Below are positions 1-7,670 of a stretch of 42,460 nt of DNA, piece by piece; the first letter of the stretch is position 1, and each line of letters begins with the position of its first letter. The notes beneath the pieces are model-generated. The model was not told where the DNA came from. It made no database searches and saw only the letters and a program-made list of their open reading frames with translations. The stretch covers positions 1-42,460 of the forward strand of contig JADFZV010000026.1 of NCBI GenBank assembly GCA_015232335.1, written 5' to 3'. The stretch is from Alphaproteobacteria bacterium (GTDB taxonomy: Bacteria > Pseudomonadota > Alphaproteobacteria > Rhodospirillales > WMHbin7). The position numbers and the translations under genes were made by a program.

Positions 1-247
1 TAAAGCCCGCAGCGGCAAATTCGCCGCCCACCACATACCAGACGGCCAGTTCGGCGTCCGTCTCGGCCTCGATGGTAAAGCGCATCAGCGCATTATCGAC
101 CGTGCGCCCTGTAATGCCTCGCCAGAAATCATAGGCTTCCTTCTCGTCGAAGGGGCCATGACGTTCCTTGCTTTTGCCGGAAGCGATGGCGGTAAAGCTG
201 GTGTCGGCATATTCGCCGCCCACCACATAATGGTTTTTCCTGGTCAT
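1..247 (-). CDS. DUF4170 family protein, 3' end cut by the window edge
   Basis: This is a partial gene of 82 visible codons, starting at the ATG complementary to 245-247 and running off the window at position 1. The N-terminus contains YVVGGEYADTSF and GPFDEKEAYDFW, which match the short alphaproteobacterial DUF4170 proteins of unknown function. About 70 residues in, a second VVGGEFA begins (WYVVGGEFAAAGF), so the protein seems to carry a second copy of the same unit; the rest lies outside the window. An AGAAGAAAAG stretch just upstream could serve as ribosome binding site. It starts 26 nt after the rhodanese stop on the same strand and is probably co-transcribed with it. No function can be assigned. 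Confidence 0.7.
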   Translation of the reverse strand, partial: MTRKNHYVVGGEYADTSFTAIASGKSKERHGPFDEKEAYDFWRGITGRTVDNALMRFTIEAETDAELAVWYVVGGEFAAAGF

Positions 248-273
248 GATCTTTTCTTCTGTTTTGACGAAAA

Positions 274-759
274 TCAGATCTTGCTTACGGGCCTGTTTTC
301 CCGGCACCAGCGGGCCATGCCGCCCGACAGAACGGCCAGATCGGAAAAACCGGCATTCTTCAACAGACCGGCGGCGGTTCCGGCCCGGCTGATGGTGCGG
401 CAGGTAAGAACGACGGGGGCAGACCTGTAATCCGCCAACTGGTCGCCCAACTGGCTCAAGCGGTTTTTAAGGTCGTTCAAGGGCAGGTTGACGGCACCCG
501 CGATATGGCCGGTTTCGCCCTTGAATTCCTCGGGCGTACGGACATCGAGCACCAGGATATCCTCGCCATTGCCGATACGGGCCAAAAGGGCGGCGGCGCC
601 GATCTCGGGCACGGGCAGCATCATGCGCCGGATATATTGGGGAACGATCAACGCCAGCATCAGGGCGCCAGCGAAGAGCAGATTCTCGGTCGAAAGAAGC
701 GATTTCCAATCCATGGCCAAGGCATACAAGCCCGCCTTCCCGGCGTCAACCCTGGACAT
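274..759 (-). CDS. membrane-anchored rhodanese-like sulfurtransferase
   Basis: The product is 161 residues from the first ATG; the ATG at 714 (MDWKSL, 146 residues) is an equally possible start, as neither has a strong ribosome binding site. One hydrophobic segment (about residues 28-44) should anchor it in the membrane. It is followed by a single rhodanese domain with VLDVRTPEEFKGETGHIAGAVNLPL and an active-site loop CRTISR, which fits the CX4R pattern with the persulfide-forming Cys intact. Rhodanese domains carry sulfane sulfur; the donor and acceptor here are unknown. The gene is divergent from trmFO with only 29 bp between the starts, so the promoters must overlap. Confidence 0.85.
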   Translation of the reverse strand: MSRVDAGKAGLYALAMDWKSLLSTENLLFAGALMLALIVPQYIRRMMLPVPEIGAAALLARIGNGEDILVLDVRTPEEFKGETGHIAGAVNLPLNDLKNRLSQLGDQLADYRSAPVVLTCRTISRAGTAAGLLKNAGFSDLAVLSGGMARWCRENRPVSKI

Positions 760-788
760 GGGCCTGATATCGTCCTATCACCAGCCAT

Positions 789-2105
789 ATGGACAGCCCC
801 CTTCACATCATCGGCGGCGGCCTGGCCGGGTGCGAGGCCGCCTGGCAGGCGGCAAAACGGCTGATTCCCGTGGTTTTGCACGAAATGCGCCCGCACCGCA
901 CCACCCCGGCCCATGAAGGGGCCGGGCTGGCCGAACTGGTCTGCTCGAACTCGCTGCGCAACGACGAATTGGGCAGCGCCATCGGCCTTTTGCACGAGGA
1001 AATGCGTCGCCTGGATTCGCTGATCCTGAGCGCGGCCGACGCGGTCAAGGTTCCGGCGGGCGGCGCCCTGGCGGTGGATCGCCAGGCCTTTTCAGCCGAG
1101 GTGGAAAAGCGCCTGCTGGCCCTGCCTCAGGTGACCCTGCTGCGCGAGGAAGTCACAGAGCTTCCCAGCCTGCCCGCCATCATCGCCTCGGGCCCCCTGA
1201 CCTCGGACGCGCTGGCGGCCGAACTGGCCAAAACAACGGGCTCGGATCATCTGCATTTCTTCGACGCCATCGCCCCCATCGTCACCTTAGATAGCATCGA
1301 CTTCTCAAAGGCGTGGTTCCAGTCGCGCTGGGACAAGGGAAGCGGCAAGGATTACATCAACTGCCCGCTGTCCAAGGACGACTATGAGAATTTCGTGGCA
1401 GCCCTGATCGCAGCCGACACCGTTGAATTCAAGGATTGGGAAAAGGACACGCCCTTTTTCGAGGGCTGCCTGCCCATCGAGGTGATGGCCAGGCGCGGCG
1501 AGCGCACCCTGGCCTTCGGCCCCATGAAGCCGGTGGGGCTGACCAACCCCAACGGACCCAAACCCTATGCGGTGATTCAACTGCGCCAGGACAATGCGCT
1601 GGGTACGCTTTACAACATGGTGGGCTTCCAGACGAAACTGAGACATGGCGAACAGGCGACGCTGTTTCGCACCATTCCGGGCCTGGAAAGGGCCGAGTTC
1701 GCCCGCCTGGGCGGGCTGCATCGCAACACCTTCCTCCGCTCGCCGGTGGTGCTGGATGCCTCTCTGCGCCTGAAGGCGAAGCCCAACATCCGCATGGCGG
1801 GCCAGATCACCGGCTGCGAGGGCTATGTGGAAAGTGCGGCCATAGGTTTGCTGGCCGGGCGCTTCTGGGCCGAGGAGCTTCTGGGCACGGCCCCTTCGCC
1901 TCCGCCCCTGGAAACCGCGCTGGGCGCTCTGCTCAACCACATCACCACCGGGGCGGGCGCCGACACTTTCCAGCCCATGAACATCAATTTCGGCCTCTTC
2001 CCCCCCCTGCCTGTGCCCGAGGGCAAACGCCGCAAACTGGGGGGCAAGGAACGCCGCGCCGCCTATGCCGAGCGGGCGCTGGAGAGATTGGGGGCGTGGC
2101 TTTAG
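789..2105 (+). CDS. trmFO: FADH2/folate-dependent tRNA (m5U54) methyltransferase TrmFO
   Basis: This 438-residue protein has the normal length for TrmFO (formerly Gid). It opens with a flavin-binding GGGLAGCEA (residues 9-17), followed by the family signatures [13 protein letters not shown] and GGALAVDR. Further on are the stretches [23 protein letters not shown] and [15 protein letters not shown]. Family knowledge: it methylates uridine 54 of the tRNA T-loop with methylenetetrahydrofolate as carbon source and FADH2 as reductant. No clear Shine-Dalgarno precedes the ATG at 789. The 94 nt after the stop are AT-richer than the gene and lead into the accessory islet at 2200. Confidence 0.97.
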   Translation: MDSPLHIIGGGLAGCEAAWQAAKRLIPVVLHEMRPHRTTPAHEGAGLAELVCSNSLRNDELGSAIGLLHEEMRRLDSLILSAADAVKVPAGGALAVDRQAFSAEVEKRLLALPQVTLLREEVTELPSLPAIIASGPLTSDALAAELAKTTGSDHLHFFDAIAPIVTLDSIDFSKAWFQSRWDKGSGKDYINCPLSKDDYENFVAALIAADTVEFKDWEKDTPFFEGCLPIEVMARRGERTLAFGPMKPVGLTNPNGPKPYAVIQLRQDNALGTLYNMVGFQTKLRHGEQATLFRTIPGLERAEFARLGGLHRNTFLRSPVVLDASLRLKAKPNIRMAGQITGCEGYVESAAIGLLAGRFWAEELLGTAPSPPPLETALGALLNHITTGAGADTFQPMNINFGLFPPLPVPEGKRRKLGGKERRAAYAERALERLGAWL

Positions 2106-2199
2106 GGGTAAGATTGCCATTTTGCTAAAAAAACGACACACGCGTCGCTACAAAACAGATATCTATTTTATCTTGGTCAGACTGTGTTAAATTGGCTAC

Positions 2200-2625
2200 A
2201 TGAAAAAATCAAAGGCACCAGCCCTTAGGGCGTTCGACAAATGGCATGAGGCGGCTGAAGCCGGCTTTCAAATCGTGCCAGACGTACTGCTGAAGAATCA
2301 GGCGGAGCTTGGCTTGTCCGCAACTGATCTCGTTGTTCTGCTGAATCTGACAATGCACTGGTGGTACAAAGAACAGCGCCCATTTCCAAGAAGCACGACT
2401 ATTGCTCGCAGAATGGGGGTGGATGTCAGAACCATCCAACGTTCTCTGGTCAAGTTAAGAGAACGTCGCCTCATCAATCAGGTTGTAGAACAGACCCCGG
2501 GGGGCGAAGAGCGACAGGTCTGCGATCTCTCAGGGCTGCAACAGCAGCTTTCTGAAATAGCAAAAACAGACCCGACTTATTTGTCGCGACAGATTCCATC
2601 TGAGGCCAAAGACAATGATCTCTGA
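2200..2625 (+). CDS. helix-turn-helix protein, phage/plasmid-like
   Basis: This 141-residue protein has a winged-helix-type DNA-binding core. LGLSATDLVVLLNLTMHWW is followed by PFPRSTTIARRMGVDVRTIQ and RSLVKLRERRLI, the arrangement seen in HTH_36 / DnaD-like N-terminal domains of plasmid and phage proteins and in some MarR-like regulators. The C-terminal 45 residues are hydrophilic and unrecognised. The gene is visibly less GC-rich than trmFO, which fits recent acquisition. Its stop overlaps the start of the small membrane-peptide gene at 2615, so the two are probably translationally coupled. Whether it is a regulator or a replication-type protein cannot be decided. Confidence 0.75.
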   Translation: MKKSKAPALRAFDKWHEAAEAGFQIVPDVLLKNQAELGLSATDLVVLLNLTMHWWYKEQRPFPRSTTIARRMGVDVRTIQRSLVKLRERRLINQVVEQTPGGEERQVCDLSGLQQQLSEIAKTDPTYLSRQIPSEAKDNDL

Positions 2626-2755
2626 CTCAGAAATTGAAATTGAACATGACAAGGAAGGGTGGCGATTAAAGGCCAGGGGCCTACCAGCCCTTACGATGAC
2701 TTTGCTAATTGTCTTGGTTGTAGCATTATTAGTACTGCGCGTGAGTTTTCCTTAA
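2615..2755 (+). CDS. small single-span membrane protein, 46 residues
   Basis: An ATG at 2615 opens a 46-codon frame ending with TAA at 2753-2755. The first ~25 residues are charged (MISDSEIEIEHDKEGWRLKA) and are followed by a strong hydrophobic stretch (MTLLIVLVVALLVL) and a short RVSFP tail, so it looks like a one-span membrane peptide. The start lies inside the 3' end of the upstream HTH gene in another frame (11-nt overlap), which suggests translational coupling. The stop overlaps the stop of the convergent DUF5615 gene by 4 nt. No homologue is recognised. It could be a chance frame, but the overlap and the clean hydrophobic segment favour a real gene. Confidence 0.5.
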   Translation: MISDSEIEIEHDKEGWRLKARGLPALTMTLLIVLVVALLVLRVSFP

Positions 2756-3123
2756 TTTGAACCATGCCCCTCATGCACCCTTACCCGCCCGGGCTCGACG
2801 ATCCATAAAGCGCCGACAGGCGACTGTGTTTCCGACAAAGTCAGAAAGTCGCGCAGTCGATCCAAAAGCGATTGCCGTGTTACGGGTTCACTAGGTTCCA
2901 AAATGACAAGACCCGCGCTTTTCTCAGGCGGAAATCTCAACACCTGGCCAAAGTCGTGATCCAGCGTCACAAGAACACGTTCCTCTTCGGCACAAACATT
3001 GAACAGCTTCACATCTGAAGCGCCGCCAAGCATCTGTTCGACGACCGTCATCACATCGTGTCCCGCCTCCTTAAGAAGCGACAACCCACGACGCCCGATA
3101 TTCTCATCCAGCTTGATCTTCAT
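2752..3123 (-). CDS. DUF5615 PIN-like protein, probable toxin
   Basis: This 123-residue protein begins MKIKLDENIGRRGLSLLKEAGHDV, the usual opening of DUF5615 / Mut7-C-like PIN proteins. It also has the later acidic signature VLVTLDHDFGQVLRFPPE. The acidic residues D6, E7 and the D of LDHDF would form a PIN-type metal site. Family knowledge: such genes sit next to DUF433 genes in pairs predicted to be VapBC-like toxin-antitoxin modules. Here the DUF433 stop abuts this gene's ATG directly (0 nt spacing), exactly that arrangement. Toxicity and RNase activity are inference. Confidence 0.85.
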   Translation of the reverse strand: MKIKLDENIGRRGLSLLKEAGHDVMTVVEQMLGGASDVKLFNVCAEEERVLVTLDHDFGQVLRFPPEKSAGLVILEPSEPVTRQSLLDRLRDFLTLSETQSPVGALWIVEPGRVRVHEGHGSN

Positions 3124-3366
3124 TCACGCCACATGCCCAAGCGGCACGGGCATGATGCGTTCGCGTGACATCTCGGCGCCATAAGCCAGGGCCGCCAGAA
3201 CGTCTTCATGTGAAAGCTGAGAATATTCTTTCAGCAAATCGGCCTCGGTCATGCCGTCTGCAAGGAAATCCAGAATCAAGGCCACCCAGATGCGGGTTCC
3301 CTTGATGCAGGGCTTGCCTCCGCAAATCTCGGGGTCGATCAAAATACGGTCCAATATCGCCTTCAT
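3124..3366 (-). CDS. DUF433 protein, probable antitoxin
   Basis: The 80-residue product starts at the ATG at 3366 (MKAILDRILIDPEICGG), with AAGGTGG about 5 nt before it. A longer frame upstream adds residues unlike the family and would run into the preceding gene. The IDPEICGGKPCIKGTRIWV core and the following helix-turn-helix-like GMTEADLLKEYSQLSHEDVL are diagnostic of DUF433. It is the first gene of a two-gene unit with the DUF5615 protein and ends immediately before it. The likely role is a DNA-binding antitoxin that represses the pair; this is inferred from the family context. Confidence 0.85.
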   Translation of the reverse strand: MKAILDRILIDPEICGGKPCIKGTRIWVALILDFLADGMTEADLLKEYSQLSHEDVLAALAYGAEMSRERIMPVPLGHVA

Positions 3367-3422
3367 AGCCGCCACCTTGGCAATGATTTCGGCAAATATA
3401 CCACCTCGGAGGGCAATGGTCA

Positions 3423-4202
3423 TTACCTTCTCATCCCCCACCACAGCGCCAGTGGCCGCGTGGCGGGAATGCTTAGGCGGGAATCGAAAGGATTAAACCC
3501 CGCCCGCTTCAGCCGCTTCAGATGGGTCTTGGCCTGCAGGGCACACAGGCAGGCGGCGCGCGGGGCGCGGGGAATGTCTTTCAGGCGCACGCGTTCCAGA
3601 TAGGCCGCCGCCCGCTCGGCCACCCTCGCCACGGCGCTGCAAAGCTCGGGCGATGGCCCTTTGATGGCTTGCGGCAACAGGTCCTGCGGCAGATGACGCC
3701 GCCCCTGCGCCAGATGGGCGGGAAGGGCACGCATCAGGCCCAACAGGGCATAGCCGGTGCCCGCATCCCTAGACATTTGGCAAGCCACAGCGTCGCCATC
3801 CAGAAACGCCGCCGCCAGTTCGCCCAGGGCACCGCCGGTGGCCCCGGCATAGGCTTCCAGATCGGCCAGACGGGCGGGCGCTTCTGTTTCCAGGTCCCCC
3901 TCTCTGGCATCGATCAGCCCCAGCAGCGGCCCGCTCTCGAAACCCTGGCCCAGCAGAATCTCGAGCAAGGGAATCCCCGCCCCTCCCGCCATCAAGGCAT
4001 CGCGCCAGGCCTGCAAGCGCAGATGACCCGCCATCGGCTCGCGCAGTGTGCGTTCGCGCACGAGGCCCAGTTCCAGATTGAAGGCGTAAAGGGCCGCCAG
4101 CCCCGCCCGCCAGCCCTGGGGGGCGAACAGCAGCGTGGTGAAGCGCTCGCCGTCCAAGCGCTTGAGATCGGCCAGCAGGGGATCGGTTGGCGAAACAGTC
4201 AT
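3423..4202 (-). CDS. NDUFAF6-like squalene/phytoene-synthase fold protein
   Basis: From the ATG at 4202 this encodes 259 residues (a GTG at 4232 could add 10). The signature LYAFNLELGLVRE followed by PMAGHLRLQAWRDAL is that of the alphaproteobacterial/mitochondrial NDUFAF6 group within the squalene/phytoene synthase superfamily. The Asp-rich DxxxD motif that binds the diphosphate in true synthases is replaced by FNLEL, so a catalytic prenyl-coupling role is unlikely. The eukaryotic relative is a complex I assembly factor; a similar role here is inference. It is divergent from hpnC with about 42 bp between starts, and that gap holds a TATATT-like box. Automated pipelines often mislabel this family as phytoene synthase. 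Confidence 0.8.
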   Translation of the reverse strand: MTVSPTDPLLADLKRLDGERFTTLLFAPQGWRAGLAALYAFNLELGLVRERTLREPMAGHLRLQAWRDALMAGGAGIPLLEILLGQGFESGPLLGLIDAREGDLETEAPARLADLEAYAGATGGALGELAAAFLDGDAVACQMSRDAGTGYALLGLMRALPAHLAQGRRHLPQDLLPQAIKGPSPELCSAVARVAERAAAYLERVRLKDIPRAPRAACLCALQAKTHLKRLKRAGFNPFDSRLSIPATRPLALWWGMRR

Positions 4203-4244
4203 TTCGTGCAATATAGGCGCACCAGAAACCACCCGCCAGAGCCC

Positions 4245-5099
4245 ATGGCCGAGCCAGCCCCCGCCCCCACAGCTTCCGGAAAGACCGCCAGCAGCGAAAA
4301 CTTTCCCGTAGGCTCATTCCTGATCGCCAAGCCGCTGCGCCCGCATGTGGCCGCCTATTACCGCTTTGCCCGCACCGCCGACGACATTTCCGATCACCCT
4401 GGTCTGCCCTCGTCGGAAAAGGTGGCGGGCTTGCGGGCGATGGGCCGCGCCCTGATCAGCGGAAAGGCCGAGACGCCCGAAGCCGAAGCTGCCCTGCCGC
4501 TCAAACGATCCTTAGAAGAGACAGGGGTCGATCCCCGCCATGCGCTTGATCTGCTGATCGCCTTCGAGCGGGATTCGCTGCGCGGGCGCACCCATAGCTG
4601 GGACGATCTGATCGATTATTGTCGCAATTCGGCCATGCCGGTGGGGCGCTTTTTGCTGGAACTGCATGCTGAGAAAAATCCCGATGCCTGGCTTGGCTCG
4701 GATGCGCTGTGCAGTGCTTTGCAGATTCTCAACCATCTGCAGGACATGAAGCCTGATTATCTTGAGCTGGGCCGCTCCTACTGTCCCGAAGATTGGATGG
4801 CCGAGGCGGGGGCCAATTTCGAGGACCTGGAAGGAACGGCGCTGACGCCGGGGCTGGAGGCCGTGATGGGGCGCATGCTGGACGCCACCAAACCGCTGAT
4901 CGACACCGCCGCCCTGCTGCCGCCCGCCGTCACCAGCCGGGGTTTGCGCATGGAAAGTGCCGTCATCGTGCGCCTGGCCCAAAGGCTGTATGAGCTTCTT
5001 CGGCGGGGCGATCCTTTGGCCGCGCGGGTTAAACTCACCCCTTGGGATTTCCTGGCCGCCACGGTTTCGGGCGCTGTCTCGGGCTATTTTCCGCCATGA
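4245..5099 (+). CDS. hpnC: squalene biosynthesis protein HpnC
   Basis: This is a 284-residue member of the squalene/phytoene synthase family. ENFPVGSFLIAKPLRPHVAAYYRFARTA leads into the first Asp-rich motif ADDISD, and NHLQDMKPDY supplies the second, so both metal/diphosphate sites are intact. The ENFPV...LRPH opening separates HpnC from HpnD. Family knowledge: HpnC converts presqualene diphosphate to hydroxysqualene, HpnE reduces that to squalene, and HpnD makes presqualene diphosphate. The stop overlaps the hpnE start (ATGA), so the two are translationally coupled. No hpnD is found between or beside them, which is the usual place for it. The start was chosen at the first ATG before the conserved region. 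Confidence 0.9.
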   Translation: MAEPAPAPTASGKTASSENFPVGSFLIAKPLRPHVAAYYRFARTADDISDHPGLPSSEKVAGLRAMGRALISGKAETPEAEAALPLKRSLEETGVDPRHALDLLIAFERDSLRGRTHSWDDLIDYCRNSAMPVGRFLLELHAEKNPDAWLGSDALCSALQILNHLQDMKPDYLELGRSYCPEDWMAEAGANFEDLEGTALTPGLEAVMGRMLDATKPLIDTAALLPPAVTSRGLRMESAVIVRLAQRLYELLRRGDPLAARVKLTPWDFLAATVSGAVSGYFPP

Positions 5100-6331
5100 C
5101 GCCTGTCCATGTGATCGGCGCCGGAATCGCCGGACTGGCCGCTGCCGTCCGCCTGACCGAGGCAGGAAGAAAAGTGGTGCTGCATGAGGCGGCGCATCAC
5201 GCGGGCGGGCGCTGCCGCTCCTTCTTCGATCCCAGGCTGGAGCGCCTGATCGACAACGGCACGCATCTGATCTTAAGCGCCAATCCCGCCCTGTTCGCCT
5301 TCCTAAGGACAATCGGCGGCGCCCTTCAAGAAACCGCACCCGCCAGCTTTCCCTTTCATGATGCCACCAGCGGCGAGAATTGGACCATCGCCCCCGATCC
5401 GGGGCCGATCCCCTGGTGGCTGTTCGATCCCAAGCGCCGTGTGCCAAAAACCGGACCGCTTGATTATCTCTCGGCCCTGCGGCTGGTTCTGGCAAAGGGT
5501 GATAAAACGGTGGCCCAGGTGGTGGGCAATGGCCCCTTGTTGGATCGCCTGTGGCGACCGCTGTGCGACGCCATTCTGAACACGGCGCCCGAGGAAGGAC
5601 AGGCAAGGCTTTTGGGCGAGGTGCTGAAGCGCACCCTTCTGAAGGGCGAGGCGGCGTGCCGCGCCTTTACAGCACCTGAAGGTCTATCGGCGGCCCTGAT
5701 CGATCCGGCTCTGGCCTGGCTGAAGGCCAACGGGGCCGACATCCGCCTGGGTCACCGCCTGACCGCCATCGAGGACAAGGCGCTGGTCTTCGAGGATGAC
5801 GAACTGATTAGCTATTCCAAACAGGCCCCCGTCCTGCTGGCCCTGCCGCCCTGGGCGCTGGGCGATCTTCTGCCCGCGCTGCCCCGGCTGGAGGCGCGTC
5901 CCATCGTGAACGCCCATTTCGTTTTGCCGCATACACCTCTCGCCCTGCCGGGCGGGCAGAGCTATCTGGGGCTGGTGCGCGGGCTGGGCCAATGGTGGTC
6001 TTTGCGGGGCGATGTGCTGTCGGTCACCGTAAGTGCGGCAACAAAGCTGGCCCAGGAACCTGCTGAAGCGATTGCCGCACGGATTTGGGCAGAATGCGCC
6101 GGGGTTCTGGGCCAATCACCCGAATTGCCGCCCTGGCGCGTGATGAAGGAGCAAAGGGCCACCCTCGCCCATACCCCCGCCACCGAAGCCCTGCGCCCAA
6201 TGCCCTTGAGTGGCACTCCCGAGGGGCTGATTCTGGCTGGAGACTGGACCGCTACCGGCCTGCCCTGCACCCTGGAAGGTGCCGCCCAATCAGGCCAAAC
6301 GGCGGCGAGGCTGATTTCGTCACCGAGATAG
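5096..6331 (+). CDS. hpnE: hydroxysqualene dehydroxylase HpnE
   Basis: This 411-residue flavoprotein starts at the ATG overlapping the hpnC stop by 4 nt. The N-terminus VHVIGAGIAGLAAAVRL is a Rossmann FAD site, and HEAAHHAGGRCRSFFD matches the amine oxidase / phytoene desaturase-like GGR motif. The C-terminus LILAGDWTATGLPCTLEGA is the second FAD-contacting segment. HpnE is known to remove the hydroxyl group of hydroxysqualene to give squalene, the precursor of hopanoids. The gene ends 5 bp from the convergent brnA stop. Confidence 0.92.
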   Translation: MTPVHVIGAGIAGLAAAVRLTEAGRKVVLHEAAHHAGGRCRSFFDPRLERLIDNGTHLILSANPALFAFLRTIGGALQETAPASFPFHDATSGENWTIAPDPGPIPWWLFDPKRRVPKTGPLDYLSALRLVLAKGDKTVAQVVGNGPLLDRLWRPLCDAILNTAPEEGQARLLGEVLKRTLLKGEAACRAFTAPEGLSAALIDPALAWLKANGADIRLGHRLTAIEDKALVFEDDELISYSKQAPVLLALPPWALGDLLPALPRLEARPIVNAHFVLPHTPLALPGGQSYLGLVRGLGQWWSLRGDVLSVTVSAATKLAQEPAEAIAARIWAECAGVLGQSPELPPWRVMKEQRATLAHTPATEALRPMPLSGTPEGLILAGDWTATGLPCTLEGAAQSGQTAARLISSPR

Positions 6332-6336
6332 TGTTC

Positions 6337-6603
6337 TCACGCTGCGTCGATCTTCTCGGCAAGCCAGACCTTGATCAGCGACTGATAGGGCACGTCACGT
6401 TTGTTGGCGGCGGTCTTGATGCGTTCCAAGAGATCGACCGGCAGGCGCAGCGAGATCGCCTTGGTCGAAGGCATCAAGTTGGGCAGGCGCCCACGACGAG
6501 CCTTGCTCCAGTCAACGTAATCGCTTGAATCGTGGCTTTCCCAGAAAGCCCTTTCCTCGGCCTCGGTCTTGAAGCGGGGAGGAACATTACGCTTCTTGTT
6601 CAT
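6337..6603 (-). CDS. brnA: BrnA-type ribbon-helix-helix antitoxin
   Basis: The product is 88 residues. The middle (YVDWSKARRGRLPNLMPSTKAISLRLP) and the C-terminal ISLRLPVDLLERIKTAAN plus PYQSLIKVWLAEKI are the BrnA / CopG-like ribbon-helix-helix pattern. BrnA neutralises the ribonuclease toxin BrnT and, with it, represses their promoter. The start lies 17 nt inside brnT, and toxin-first order is normal for this system. The palindrome at 6893-6913, just before brnT, is the likely operator. Confidence 0.9.
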   Translation of the reverse strand: MNKKRNVPPRFKTEAEERAFWESHDSSDYVDWSKARRGRLPNLMPSTKAISLRLPVDLLERIKTAANKRDVPYQSLIKVWLAEKIDAA

Positions 6604-6889
6604 AGCGGCTTCGCTCCTTGCGATGCATGTCTCTTGCCGAAATCACGCGAATCCTGGTGCCCTCGTCCCTAAGGGTAAAGGTGATATGCAGCTTGCGGCC
6701 ATCGTTGCAAACACCCAGCGCGTGAAACCGTGGCTCGGCCCGGCTATGGGCAGAATCGTCAACGACCAGAAGCGGTTCATTGAAAAACACCTGCTCGGCC
6801 TCGGCTTGGCTGACGCCGTGTTTATCGGCACTCTTGCGAGCATTGCCTTCGTCCCATTGAAAGCCGGTCAACCGCTCGAAAACTATCAT
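6587..6889 (-). CDS. brnT: BrnT family ribonuclease toxin
   Basis: From the ATG at 6889 the product is 100 residues and begins MIVFERLTGFQWDEGNARKS. This matches the BrnT opening (F-WDE-KA), followed by KHGVSQAEAEQVF, and the family's end signature VISARDMHRKERSRYE is present. A longer reading frame to 6967 adds residues not found in the family and would cross the operator, so it is not used. BrnT is a RelE-like RNase that cleaves RNA when free of BrnA. The gene lies divergent from sodB with 137 bp between the starts. Confidence 0.9.
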   Translation of the reverse strand: MIVFERLTGFQWDEGNARKSADKHGVSQAEAEQVFFNEPLLVVDDSAHSRAEPRFHALGVCNDGRKLHITFTLRDEGTRIRVISARDMHRKERSRYEQEA

Positions 6890-6892
6890 TGT

Positions 6893-6913
6893 TGTATATT
6901 GCCATAATATACA
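6893..6913. promoter_or_regulatory. palindromic operator before brnTA
   Basis: TGTATATT (6893-6900), a 5-nt spacer GCCAT and AATATACA (6906-6913) form a perfect 8-bp inverted repeat. It lies 3 bp upstream of the brnT start codon. Position and symmetry fit an autoregulatory operator for the BrnA dimer; the TATATT halves may also provide the -10 element. The regulatory role is inferred. Confidence 0.65.
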
Positions 6914-7026
6914 TTTGTTGCCAAGGCGGACTTTTTCCAGGAAGATGCCCCCTTCACAAGCAGGCACAGTGTTCCTATCTTCTGATCATCTTGTTGATCC
7001 CTTTTCCTTAAAATGCGAGGACGATC

Positions 7027-7617
7027 ATGGCTTTCGAGCTCCCCCCCCTGCCCTATGCCGCCACGGCTCTTGAGCCACACATGTCGGCCAATACCTTTTC
7101 CTTCCATCACGCCAAGCATCACAATGCCTATGTGACCAACCTCAACAACCTGATCAAGGACACACCGCTGGCTGCGAAGAGCCTGGAGGAGATCATACTC
7201 GCCGTGGCGGGCGATACTTCGAAGGCGGGCGTCTTCAACAATGCGGCCCAAGTATGGAATCACACCTTCTTCTGGTCGTCGATGAAGCCCAAGGGCGGCG
7301 GCAAGCCCACGGGCGAGCTTCTGGCACGTATCGAGAAGGATTTCGGCTCGTTCGACAAGTTCAAGGAAGATTTCAAGAACGCCGCCGTGACGCAATTCGG
7401 CAGCGGCTGGGCTTGGCTGGTCGAAGAGAAGGGAACGTTGCGCATCACCAAGACCGGTAATGCGGATACCCCCCTGGCGCATGGACAAAAGGCGCTTCTA
7501 ACCGTCGATGTGTGGGAACACGCCTATTATCTGGATTACCAGAACCGCAGGCCCGATTTCGTTCAGGCCTTCCTGGATCATCTGGCCAATTGGGATTTCG
7601 CGGCCGCCAATCTTTAG
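7027..7617 (+). CDS. sodB: iron superoxide dismutase
   Basis: This is a 196-residue Fe/Mn-type superoxide dismutase of normal length. The four metal ligands can be read as H27 (FSFHHAKHH), H79 (WNHTFFW), D161 and H165 (DVWEHAYYLDYQ). The Gln in AAQVWNHTFFW together with QFGSGWAWL is the pattern of iron-type enzymes. It has no signal peptide, so it is cytoplasmic and turns superoxide into oxygen and peroxide, useful for a cell protecting nitrogenase and iron-sulfur enzymes. GAGGA precedes the ATG by a few bases. A strong hairpin terminator follows at 7642, and the gene is probably monocistronic. Confidence 0.97.
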   Translation: MAFELPPLPYAATALEPHMSANTFSFHHAKHHNAYVTNLNNLIKDTPLAAKSLEEIILAVAGDTSKAGVFNNAAQVWNHTFFWSSMKPKGGGKPTGELLARIEKDFGSFDKFKEDFKNAAVTQFGSGWAWLVEEKGTLRITKTGNADTPLAHGQKALLTVDVWEHAYYLDYQNRRPDFVQAFLDHLANWDFAAANL

Positions 7618-7641
7618 AACACCGTCCCTTTTGCAGATCGC

Positions 7642-7667
7642 AACACCCGCCGTAAGGCGGGTGTTTT
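7642..7667 (+). terminator. rho-independent terminator of sodB
   Basis: AACACCCGCC (7642-7651), loop GTAA and GGCGGGTGTT (7656-7665) form a perfect 10-bp stem whose 3' arm runs into a short T stretch. It lies 24 bp after the sodB stop and just before the end of convergent copA. The minus strand lacks a following T run, so it serves mainly sodB. Confidence 0.8.
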
Positions 7668-7670
7668 CGT

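Noticed and set aside
3423..4202. Phytoene or squalene synthase (HpnD) call for this gene
   Set aside because: The Asp-rich catalytic motif is absent and the FNLEL...RLQ.WRDAL signature points to the NDUFAF6-like group.
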